Below, in pieces: positions 41,029 through 49,795 of a stretch of DNA of 64,000 bases. Every line of letters begins with the position of its first letter. The stretch's first letter is position 1. The DNA is from Bacteroidales bacterium (GTDB taxonomy: Bacteria; Bacteroidota; Bacteroidia; Bacteroidales; GCA-2748055). The stretch spans positions 47,865 through 111,864 of the forward strand of contig JAOZQY010000006.1 of the NCBI GenBank assembly GCA_029931975.1, written 5' to 3'. The notes under the pieces were generated by a model. That model worked only from the letters and a program-made list of their open reading frames with translations. It did no database searches and was not told the origin of the DNA. The translations under genes and the position numbers were made by a program.

Positions 41029-42693
41029 ATGATGACCGACACTCCATTCAGACGGTTTCTGGTTTATGGCGGGATCCTTGTGATTACTGCTCTCCTTCTG
41101 CTGCCTTTCTTAGGTACGGTCAATCTTTTCGATTCCGATGAGACCAACTATGCCGAAACGGCCCGGGAAATGATCCTTACAGGCGATTACCTGACTGTAC
41201 AGGTTGATTTTGAACCCTTTCCTGAAAAGCCCCCGCTCTTTTTCTGGCTCCAGTCTCTTTCCATGAAAATATTCGGGGTCAATGAATTTGCTGCCAGGTT
41301 CCCTAATGCGATTTGTGGTATTGTATCGCTGATGATGCTCTATTTCTTCGGTCGAAAGATATATGGACACCGTTTTGGCCTGCTATGGATTCTCTCCTAT
41401 GGTGCAGCTATTCTGCCCTTCTTTTTCTTTAAATCGGGAATCATCGATCCCTGGTTCAATCTCTTTATATTTATTGGAATCGCCCTGTTTATATTTTATC
41501 TCGATCCAGAGAAGCTGAGAAGAAGGCTCCCTAACCTGCTCCTGTCTGCATTGTTTTTTGGATTGGCAGTGCTGACCAAAGGGCCGGTTGCCATGTTGAT
41601 CTTCATACTCTGTCTTATGACCTTCCTGGTGCTGAAGCGATTCAGGATTTCAAGCTCCGTAAGTCATGTACTCCTGTTTATTCTTGTACTTGCCCTGGTT
41701 GGAGGAAGCTGGTTCTTGTTCCAGGCTGCCAATGGAAATTCCGGAATCATAAGGGAATTCATCTCCTACCAGGTGAAATTGCTTTCATCCCACAGCAGTG
41801 TGCATGACGGGTTTTTTGGCTACCATCTGGTGGTTCTGCTGGTGGGGGTCTTTCCCGCATCGGTTATTGCCATGAAAAGCATTACAAAAAAAGCAGAAGA
41901 TACCGAGTTACAAAGACTCTTCAAACAGTGGATGTATATCCTTTTGCTGGTGGTGCTTATTGTCTTCTCCATTGTAAATACCAAGCTTCTGCACTATAGT
42001 TCCATGGCCTATTTCCCACTTACTTTTCTGGCCGCATGGGTATGGGATAAGTGGCTCGACCGGAAGATTGAGATTGGGAGATGGCAGGTAGTATTGATTT
42101 TCCTGATTGCACTATTCCTGTCTGGAATGGCCATTGTTTTTCCATTACTCACGGATCATTACGATTGGTTGCTGAGTAAAAACTTCTCCTTTATTGGGCC
42201 CTTTGCAGCAGAAGCACTCCAGAGAGATGTACACTGGAGTGGTTATGAATGGCTCATAGGCCTGTTTCTCATACTGGGTGTGATTGTGGCATCGGTTCAG
42301 GTTCTGCGGCGAGACTGGAGTGGTATGCTGATCCTGCACCTGGTGGTATTGCTCTTTGTTTATGCTTCCATTTCTCTCTTTACCGAAAGGGTGGAGGGCT
42401 ATAACCAGCGTGTGGCTATCAAATTTTATAAGAGCCTGCGTGGACAGGATGTCTATGTGAACACCCTGGGATTCAAGAGCTATTCCCACCTCTTTTATTT
42501 CCATAAGCAGCCCGGGGAGGACGACGACAGTTTGGAACGCCTGATGACCGACCAGCTTGATCGGGATGCTTATTTTGTAATGAAGGTGAATAAGAAGGCT
42601 ATGTTCCTGGAACGCTATCCGGAACTGGAAGTGCTTAACGAAAAGGACGGATATGTGTTCACGGTTCGGCGAGCCGCACCAATAGATCCTTGA
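41029..42693 (+). CDS. Glycosyltransferase family 39/ArnT-like membrane protein
   Basis: FLGTVNLFDSDETNYAETAREMILTGDYLTVQVDFEPFPEKPPLFFWLQSLSMKIFG; about 10 hydrophobic segments. Confidence 0.88.
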   Translation: MMTDTPFRRFLVYGGILVITALLLLPFLGTVNLFDSDETNYAETAREMILTGDYLTVQVDFEPFPEKPPLFFWLQSLSMKIFGVNEFAARFPNAICGIVSLMMLYFFGRKIYGHRFGLLWILSYGAAILPFFFFKSGIIDPWFNLFIFIGIALFIFYLDPEKLRRRLPNLLLSALFFGLAVLTKGPVAMLIFILCLMTFLVLKRFRISSSVSHVLLFILVLALVGGSWFLFQAANGNSGIIREFISYQVKLLSSHSSVHDGFFGYHLVVLLVGVFPASVIAMKSITKKAEDTELQRLFKQWMYILLLVVLIVFSIVNTKLLHYSSMAYFPLTFLAAWVWDKWLDRKIEIGRWQVVLIFLIALFLSGMAIVFPLLTDHYDWLLSKNFSFIGPFAAEALQRDVHWSGYEWLIGLFLILGVIVASVQVLRRDWSGMLILHLVVLLFVYASISLFTERVEGYNQRVAIKFYKSLRGQDVYVNTLGFKSYSHLFYFHKQPGEDDDSLERLMTDQLDRDAYFVMKVNKKAMFLERYPELEVLNEKDGYVFTVRRAAPIDP

Positions 42694-42711
42694 TTATATT
42701 CAAAAAACATT

Positions 42712-43752
42712 TTACTTCAGGATAATCACTTTAGCCATACGGCTACTTTCGTAGCCTGCTTCAATAATCCTGATTACATCACGTGCCTGTTGGGCAGGCA
42801 CCGTCAGTGGTGCATTGTTCCTGATGGCTTCATAGATATTGTCGTAGTAGGCGAGATAGTTACCTGGCAATACGGGGTAATCACCTTCCAGGTGTTCACC
42901 TTCAAAGTCCGTATTAATCTTCGCACGGGTGAATTCCGGATCCGCTCCCCATCCAGGGGATCCGGGGATTAGTCCAGCTGTCAGATCCCGCTCCTGCGGA
43001 TCTCCCCCCCAGGTCAGAAAGCTTCCCTCGGTTCCATGAAGTATGAAACTGGGACCTTGCTCTCTTACCAGGTAGCTCGATTTAAGTGTACATTTGAATC
43101 CGGGATAGTGTAGCAAAAGGTCATAGCTATCATCGGTAAGGGCTCCGTCTCTGAGAATGCGTGTATCACAAAAGAGTCTGTCGGGCATGCCAAACAACTG
43201 CAGAGCCTGGTCCACAAGGTGCGATCCCAGGTTATAAAGGGTTCCTGTGCCACCGTCCTTCTCTTTCCACGAGTTTTTCATATAGTTCCTGAAACGATCG
43301 AAATGGACCTCAAAATCAACCAGTCGTCCCAGTTTGCCTGATCTAATCACCTCCTTTACAGTGAGGTAAATCCCATCCCAACGCCTGTTTTGAAATACAC
43401 TCAGAATCACACCCTGTTTATCAGCCAGATCTGTGAGCTTGTTTGCATCGCTGGCTTTCAGCGTGAATGGTTTCTCCACCACCACATGTTTGCCGGCCAG
43501 TATGGCCCGTGTTGCCATCTCCATATGGAGATGGTCGGGAGTATTGACCACCACAAGTTCCACAGAGGAATCATTGATGATGTCATCAAAATTCCGGACC
43601 AGGGTCGATTCCGGGTGCTTCCCTTTTGATTCGTGTTTATTACGTTCCAGGATCTTGCTTATTTTATATCCGGGATGTGCCTCGAGCAGCGGACCGTGAA
43701 AGACCACTCCCGACATTCCATAGGAACAGAGTGCTGTGCTGATTTGCTTCAT
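42712..43752 (-). CDS. Gfo/Idh/MocA family oxidoreductase
   Basis: VELVVVNTPDHLHMEMATRAILAGKHVVVEKPFTL, GTLYNLGSHLVDQALQLFG. Confidence 0.92.
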   Translation of the reverse strand: MKQISTALCSYGMSGVVFHGPLLEAHPGYKISKILERNKHESKGKHPESTLVRNFDDIINDSSVELVVVNTPDHLHMEMATRAILAGKHVVVEKPFTLKASDANKLTDLADKQGVILSVFQNRRWDGIYLTVKEVIRSGKLGRLVDFEVHFDRFRNYMKNSWKEKDGGTGTLYNLGSHLVDQALQLFGMPDRLFCDTRILRDGALTDDSYDLLLHYPGFKCTLKSSYLVREQGPSFILHGTEGSFLTWGGDPQERDLTAGLIPGSPGWGADPEFTRAKINTDFEGEHLEGDYPVLPGNYLAYYDNIYEAIRNNAPLTVPAQQARDVIRIIEAGYESSRMAKVIILK

Positions 43753-43831
43753 TGGGCATGTTTTATCACACCAAATTAGCAAAAAAGAGTGATCCTTTGT
43801 ATATCTTCAACGAGTTCATGGATTAATTACA

Positions 43832-44755
43832 ATGCTTCATATATATATACAGAAAGACTTTCCCTGCAGGGGTGGATTCATCCAGATCCTGCTTTTAGTT
43901 GCTCTTCTTGTCAGCTCGTGTACCTACAGGTTTTATCCGGCTGAATGTGATCTGCCCATGCCCGGAAACATGGTAAAACAAACCCGGCTGGATGCAAAAG
44001 TAGCGGAGACCAGTGGACTAATATTTATGGATGGTAGTATATGGACCTTCAACGACAGTGGGGGTGAGCCTGCCATCTATCGCATTGATCCCGGCAATGG
44101 GAGTGTCATCCGGAAGACGGTAATAAGCAAGGCATTGAATGTGGACTGGGAGGACATTGCCATGGACGAGCATTATATTTATGTGGCCGATGTGGGAAAC
44201 AACTTTGCCGGTCGAGATACGGTGGTGATTATCAGGATCGATTCCGGAGAACTTCTATCCGGAGCAGAAGAGCTGGACCATGCGGGGATCATCACCCTCA
44301 GCTACGAAGAACCACTGGCCCTGAACCGCTTAGGATGGTCCTCGCTGGATTGTGAGGCCCTTTTTGCTTTCAGGGATTCGCTCTACCTCTTTTCCAAGAA
44401 CTGGGTGGATGAAAGTACTTCGGTCTATGTGATCCCGGCTGTGCCCGGCCATTATATGGTAAAGAAGAGCTTTCGCTATGAGGCGAAAATGCTGGTCACA
44501 GGAGCCGATATATACAGGCACTCTAAAGAGGTGAGTCTGGTGGGATACAGGAGCTACATTCCTGTGGTGATCACCTATGGTTACGAGGATAACCCGGCAG
44601 CTGTGGCCTGTGGAGGGAAGGCCAGGATCTATCCATTGAAAGCAGGAAGACAGGTGGAGGGGATTTGTTACGACAAGCAGGGGAAGCTATATATCTCAGC
44701 GGAAAGAAGCTTGCAGAAGCAGGCCCTTTTTAAGCTGGGAGGTTGGGGTCATTAG
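43832..44755 (+). CDS. Lipoprotein, propeller-like (SdiA-regulated-like)
   Basis: LLVALLVSSC lipobox; VAETSGLIFMDGSIWTFNDSGGEPAIYRID, NVDWEDIAMDEHYIYVADVGNN. Confidence 0.55.
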   Translation: MLHIYIQKDFPCRGGFIQILLLVALLVSSCTYRFYPAECDLPMPGNMVKQTRLDAKVAETSGLIFMDGSIWTFNDSGGEPAIYRIDPGNGSVIRKTVISKALNVDWEDIAMDEHYIYVADVGNNFAGRDTVVIIRIDSGELLSGAEELDHAGIITLSYEEPLALNRLGWSSLDCEALFAFRDSLYLFSKNWVDESTSVYVIPAVPGHYMVKKSFRYEAKMLVTGADIYRHSKEVSLVGYRSYIPVVITYGYEDNPAAVACGGKARIYPLKAGRQVEGICYDKQGKLYISAERSLQKQALFKLGGWGH

Positions 44756-44798
44756 GCATTGTTCATTACCTTTGCATTCAAACAGCAGTAGATTAGAG

Positions 44799-45428
44799 AT
44801 GAATATCGATCAGAATATATTTGAAGGTGGAAGAAAGATTCCGCTGGTGGAAGAATTTTATACCATCCAGGGGGAGGGATATCATACAGGGAAAGCGGCC
44901 TATTTCATCCGTGTTGGCGGGTGTGATGTGGGCTGTAGCTGGTGCGACACAAAGTTTTCATGGGACCCTTCACTTCATCCCGTGATTCCGGCCGACCAGA
45001 TTATCGGACATGTACTGGACTGTCCGGCAGCCGCGGTGGTGGTCACCGGAGGTGAACCCCTGATGGTCAACATGGATTACCTGACAGGTATGTTGAAGAA
45101 GCAGGGAATTGAGACCTTCCTGGAAACCAGCGGGTCCCATCCGCTCAGTGGTAGCTGGGACTGGATATGCCTGTCGCCCAAAAAGAATGCACCACCCTTG
45201 GATGCGATATTCCATGAGGCCCATGAGCTGAAAGTGATTATATGTTCTGAAGAGGATCTGCAATGGGCACTTGAGAACGGATCTAATGTGGGCAATGACT
45301 GCAAACTATACCTTCAGCCCGAATGGAGCCGGAGGGAGCAGATACTCCCAACGATTATTGAGTTTTCCAAGCAGAATCCTCGTTGGATGATCTCTCTGCA
45401 GTCGCACAAATACATGCATATACCATAA
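44799..45428 (+). CDS. queE: 7-carboxy-7-deazaguanine synthase (radical SAM)
   Basis: EEFYTIQGEGYHTGKAAYFIRVGGCDVGCSWCDTKFSW (CxxxCxxC), VVVTGGEPLMV, LQSHKYMHIP. Confidence 0.93.
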   Translation: MNIDQNIFEGGRKIPLVEEFYTIQGEGYHTGKAAYFIRVGGCDVGCSWCDTKFSWDPSLHPVIPADQIIGHVLDCPAAAVVVTGGEPLMVNMDYLTGMLKKQGIETFLETSGSHPLSGSWDWICLSPKKNAPPLDAIFHEAHELKVIICSEEDLQWALENGSNVGNDCKLYLQPEWSRREQILPTIIEFSKQNPRWMISLQSHKYMHIP

Positions 45429-47363
45429 ATGACTATTAAGAGGAGCATAGGACTGATCTTTTTACTTGCAATGCTTCCAGGGCTGTTTGCACAGTATTAT
45501 AGTTCGGGATCCAAAAAGGCAATCAAACGCTTTGAGGAAGCCCGAAAATGTTTTGAGGTGAGGAATGATGCCTGTGTGGAGGAGGCTTTGCTGGCAGTGA
45601 TAGCGGCAGATGATCAGTTTTTAGAAGCATACCAGATGCTTGCGCAGGTTTACTATGACCAGGGCAGGCTGGAAGATGCTATCGACTATTATGCTGCCAC
45701 GCTGGACATCGATCCTGATGGGAATTTGGAAGGATACAGGCTACTGGCGGGAATGAAACTGAAAACAGGCGACTATGAGGGAGCGCTGCAGGTGGTGGAG
45801 ACCTATCTAAGCTTTCCACGCCATAAGGTAAAGAACTACAAAGCGGGGGAATCCATCAGGGAGAAGTGCTTTTTTGCCATGGAGGCGATCAATCATCCGG
45901 TTCCTTTTCAGCCTGAGAATCTTGGCGATGCAGTTAACTCGGAGTTCAGTGAATACTGGCCCGCCCTTTCGGTGGATGAACAGATGCTGATGTTTACGGT
46001 TATGCTTCCTGAAAAGTCACCCGGAGAGGATCAAAGCTATTTACATGAGGACTTTTTCTACTCCACACAGTCAGATGGAAAGTGGGATGTCCGAAAAAAT
46101 GCAGGAGCACCCCTGAACACACCCGATAATGAGGGGGCCCAGTCCATGACTGCAGACGGGAAGATCCTCTGGTTCACCGCCTGCAACAGGCGAAGCGGAC
46201 AGGGACAGTGCGACCTGTATTATTCCTGGAGGGAGGATGGAAAGTGGAGCCGCCCCGTAAATGCAGGTACTCCCGTGAACAGCCGCTATAGTGAAAAGCA
46301 TCCTTCCATATCGGCCGATGGCCGCACCCTGTATTTTTCTTCCAACCGTCCGGGTGGTTCGGGCTCTTACGATATCTGGATGTCTGATTGGAACGGTGAG
46401 CGCTGGAGCGATCCGGTGAACCTGGGCGATTCGGTGAATACCACGGGAGTGGAACAGTCCCCTTTTATCCATCCCGATCAGCAGAGCCTCTATTTTTCAT
46501 CCACAGGCTGGCCCGGCATGGGGCAGGGGGACCTTTTTCTTAGCAGGTTTAATCGCATAACAGGCTGGTCAAAACCTGAAAACCTGGGGTATCCCATCAA
46601 TACCTATGACGACGAAATCGGACTTACCCTGAATGCCAGCGGCAACCGTGCCTATTTTGCATCCAACAGGGGAGAAGGAATGGATACGGATATTTATTCC
46701 TTCGAGATGCCCCAAGAGCTAAGACCGGTGCCTGTCTCTTATATGAAAGGAAGGATATTTGATTCGCGGACTATGAAAGGCATAAAAGCGGTGTTGCAAT
46801 TGATTGACCTGGAGAGCGAAGAGGCGGTAATGGAACTGGAATCGCATGCCGGTGAAGGGGACTACCTGATCTCCCTTCCCACCGACCGGGATTATGCCCT
46901 GAATGTATCGGCAGATGGCTACCTCTTTTATTCGGACCATTTCAATTTCTCAGGAATGCATAGCCAGGCCAGGCCCCTGCGCAGGGATGTGCCACTGGAT
47001 GCTCTAAGGGTGGGGAGTGTGGTGGTGCTGCACAATGTATTCTTTGCAAGGGATTCGTACACACTGGAGGCGGAATCCAGGGCAGAGTTGAACCGTGTTT
47101 ACGATTTTTTAAAGCTTAATCCTGGTATCGGGGTGGAGATCAGCGGGTATACCGATAATACGGGATCCCCGGAGCATAACCAGGAGTTATCGGAGCATCG
47201 CGCCAGAAGCGTTGTGGAATACCTTGTGAACAAGGGGATTGCCAGAGAACGGCTGAAAGCAGCAGGTTACGGGGAACGGAACCCGGTAGCAGACAATGAG
47301 AATAAAACAGGCAGGGCACAGAACCGGCGAACCGAACTAAAAATTGCAGCTATTGATGAGTAG
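45429..47363 (+). CDS. TPR-PD40-CRD-OmpA protein (PorE-like architecture)
   Basis: 644 aa; TPR segment, PD40 repeats (HPSISADGRTLYFSSNRPGG), carboxypeptidase-regulatory-like segment (MKGRIFDSRTMKGIKAVLQLID), OmpA C-terminus (GVEISGYTDNTGSPEHNQELSEHRARSVVEYLVNKGI). Confidence 0.85.
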   Translation: MTIKRSIGLIFLLAMLPGLFAQYYSSGSKKAIKRFEEARKCFEVRNDACVEEALLAVIAADDQFLEAYQMLAQVYYDQGRLEDAIDYYAATLDIDPDGNLEGYRLLAGMKLKTGDYEGALQVVETYLSFPRHKVKNYKAGESIREKCFFAMEAINHPVPFQPENLGDAVNSEFSEYWPALSVDEQMLMFTVMLPEKSPGEDQSYLHEDFFYSTQSDGKWDVRKNAGAPLNTPDNEGAQSMTADGKILWFTACNRRSGQGQCDLYYSWREDGKWSRPVNAGTPVNSRYSEKHPSISADGRTLYFSSNRPGGSGSYDIWMSDWNGERWSDPVNLGDSVNTTGVEQSPFIHPDQQSLYFSSTGWPGMGQGDLFLSRFNRITGWSKPENLGYPINTYDDEIGLTLNASGNRAYFASNRGEGMDTDIYSFEMPQELRPVPVSYMKGRIFDSRTMKGIKAVLQLIDLESEEAVMELESHAGEGDYLISLPTDRDYALNVSADGYLFYSDHFNFSGMHSQARPLRRDVPLDALRVGSVVVLHNVFFARDSYTLEAESRAELNRVYDFLKLNPGIGVEISGYTDNTGSPEHNQELSEHRARSVVEYLVNKGIARERLKAAGYGERNPVADNENKTGRAQNRRTELKIAAIDE

Positions 47364-48216
47364 AATTAAGGTAATATTTGAAGAGATTCCCGATTATTTG
47401 AAGGACAAATCGACCATCATTACCCAGGTGATGTTCGTCTCCATTTTTGCTCTTATCTTTATCAATATCTATGCACCATTTAATGCATCTTCATGGACCG
47501 AGATGGGAAGGCTGGAGTTCTTCTTTAATTCCAGTGTCATGATCCTTATCGGCATGCTCGGAATCGTCCTCAGTAAAGGAATCTTCTTCCTGCTGGCTGT
47601 AAAATTCCGCATGAACTACCTTATATTCGGACTCTGGCACCTGGCAGAAATTGTGCTGCTGGCTGCCATTTATCTGGTGGTGGACCTGGTGCTGTTAAAA
47701 TCAGGTATGGATCTGGTGGATCGCTTTATGAGTCTGCTCTTCATTACCCTGATGGTGCTGGCCATTCCTTATATCATCTCCTGGCTCTATCTTTCCATGA
47801 AAGATAAGCGCGACAAAATCGAGGACCTTATGGAGAATACCTCACTGGAATTCAAAGAGAAAAAGATGATCACTTTCCGGGACGAGACTGAGAAACTTCG
47901 CTTCTCCATTAAGTCGGCCGATATATTATATGTGGAATCCACCGATAACTATGTAACGGTACATACCCTGGAGAAGGGAAAGGTCAAGAAGATTATGCTT
48001 CGTAATACTATGAAGCGGCTGGAAAAGGAGCTGGAGGGTACCCTCATTCACCGTTGCCACCGCTCCTACATGGTCAATTTTGAGAACATCAAGCTGGTGA
48101 AGCTGATCAGCACCAACCTCTATATCTACCTGGATTCACCCGACGAGATTCGCCTCCCCGTTTCCCGGACCTATGCCGAGCATGTGCATGAGTTCCTGAA
48201 CCGGGTCTCTCTCTGA
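47356..48216 (+). CDS. Membrane-anchored LytTR-domain transcriptional regulator
   Basis: Four hydrophobic segments then SADILYVESTDNYVTVHTLEKGKVKKIMLRNTMKRLEKEL...LIHRCHRSYMVN (LytTR); ATG overlaps the preceding stop. Confidence 0.85.
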   Translation: MSRIKVIFEEIPDYLKDKSTIITQVMFVSIFALIFINIYAPFNASSWTEMGRLEFFFNSSVMILIGMLGIVLSKGIFFLLAVKFRMNYLIFGLWHLAEIVLLAAIYLVVDLVLLKSGMDLVDRFMSLLFITLMVLAIPYIISWLYLSMKDKRDKIEDLMENTSLEFKEKKMITFRDETEKLRFSIKSADILYVESTDNYVTVHTLEKGKVKKIMLRNTMKRLEKELEGTLIHRCHRSYMVNFENIKLVKLISTNLYIYLDSPDEIRLPVSRTYAEHVHEFLNRVSL

Positions 48217-48296
48217 AACAAGTAAATAAGAAACCCTTCCCTGTTTCTTCGTGAATAAGTACTAATTTAATACCCTTAAATCCCATACCTGAGAAC

Positions 48297-49511
48297 ATGA
48301 AAAAAGTTATGCATTACATCACGCTGATTTTGATCGGTGTGGCCGTTTCAGTCAGCAGTCTGAATGCACAGAAAAAGAAAAAGGCCAAAGAGCCTAAAGC
48401 TTATGAATTTACCATGGTGACCAGCATTCCCTCCACCTCTGTAAAGGACCAGCACCGTTCGGGTACCTGCTGGAGTTTTGCAGCCACCGCTTTTATTGAG
48501 GCGGAACTAATGCGGGTCGGTCAGGGCGAACACGATCTGTCCGAGATGTATTTTGTAAGGAAAGCCTACGAGATGAAGGCTGATAAGTATGTGCGGATGC
48601 ATGGGAAAACCAATTTTGGGAACGGGGGACTGGCCATGGATGTGATGCAAGTGTGGAAGGAGTATGGAATGGTGCCCAATGAAATCTATGACGGAGTCAC
48701 CACCAATGATTCACTTCCTGTTCATGGTGAAATGGATGGAGTACTAAAGGCTTATGTAGATGCTGTTATCAAGAATCCCAACCGGACTCTTTCTCCCGTT
48801 TGGAAGGCAGGTTTTAACGGCATCCTGGATGCCTATCTGGGAGTTGAGCCCACAGGGTTTACCTACGAAGGCGAATCCTTTACTCCCGCCTCCTTTGGCA
48901 GCACAACAGAACTGAGCTCCGACGATTATGTGGCCATTGGTTCCTATACCCACCATCCTTTCTACGAGGATTTTGTACTTGAGATCCCCGATAATTGGAT
49001 ATGGGGAAGCATTGGGAATGTACCCATTGATGAGATGATGGAGCTGCTCGACAATGCCCTGAAAACCGGATATTCTGTTTGCTGGGATGCCGATGTGGGG
49101 GAGCGAAGCTACAATTGGACCAAGGGTGTGGCCCTGATGCCATCCACCGAGGTGGAGGACCTGGACGGACTGGAGCGTGCCAAGTGGGACAATATGTCGG
49201 AACGTGAGCAACAGGCCCTGTTTTATGATTTCTCCACCCCCAAGAAGGAGCGAAGTATTACCCAGGAGATACGCCAGGAGATGTTTGATAACTACCAGAC
49301 CACCGATGACCACCTGATGCTGATTACAGGGATCGCCAGGGACCAGGCCGGGAATAAGTTCTACCTGGTGAAGAATTCATGGGGAACCGGGAATCACATT
49401 TACAAGGGATTCCATTATGTTTCTGAGGCTTATATGCGTGCCAAGACCATCTTTTTTATGGTCCACAAGGATGCAGTTCCTGCCAGCACAGCGCAAAAGC
49501 TGAGATTGTAG
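48297..49511 (+). CDS. C1 family peptidase (bleomycin hydrolase/PepC-like), exported
   Basis: Signal peptide; SVKDQHRSGTCWSFAATAFIEAEL, DDHLMLITGIARDQAGNKFYLVKNSWG. Confidence 0.9.
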   Translation: MKKVMHYITLILIGVAVSVSSLNAQKKKKAKEPKAYEFTMVTSIPSTSVKDQHRSGTCWSFAATAFIEAELMRVGQGEHDLSEMYFVRKAYEMKADKYVRMHGKTNFGNGGLAMDVMQVWKEYGMVPNEIYDGVTTNDSLPVHGEMDGVLKAYVDAVIKNPNRTLSPVWKAGFNGILDAYLGVEPTGFTYEGESFTPASFGSTTELSSDDYVAIGSYTHHPFYEDFVLEIPDNWIWGSIGNVPIDEMMELLDNALKTGYSVCWDADVGERSYNWTKGVALMPSTEVEDLDGLERAKWDNMSEREQQALFYDFSTPKKERSITQEIRQEMFDNYQTTDDHLMLITGIARDQAGNKFYLVKNSWGTGNHIYKGFHYVSEAYMRAKTIFFMVHKDAVPASTAQKLRL

Positions 49512-49515
49512 GCGG

Positions 49516-49725
49516 CTAGTTCCAGCTGATGCCCCGTTCCTTGTATATGCGTATAAAATTGTCCACCGAACGGTCATAGCCCTTTTCCATATCATCGGGA
49601 AAATAGCAGGCAGGCAACTCACCGACCCTTCTGTGTGATGCAATGCAGTCGCAGCATATTCCTTTTTTGCTGCAGGGATAGCTGCAGTTGCAGTTGATCA
49701 GATTTTGTTCTCGTTTACACTCCAT
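49516..49725 (-). CDS. DUF6485-like small cysteine-rich protein
   Basis: [61 protein letters not shown]; start at internal ATG 49725. Confidence 0.7.
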   Translation of the reverse strand: MECKREQNLINCNCSYPCSKKGICCDCIASHRRVGELPACYFPDDMEKGYDRSVDNFIRIYKERGISWN

Positions 49726-49795
49726 TGCTCGTCTCTTGTTGTATGTTCGTAAAATTTCAGAATGAAAATAGGCTTTTTTTCTTACTTTGTTAAGG

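Noticed and set aside
48228-48249. aagaaac/gtttctt hairpin after the LytTR gene
   Set aside because: Short AT-rich stem without a clear T-tract; too weak to call a terminator.
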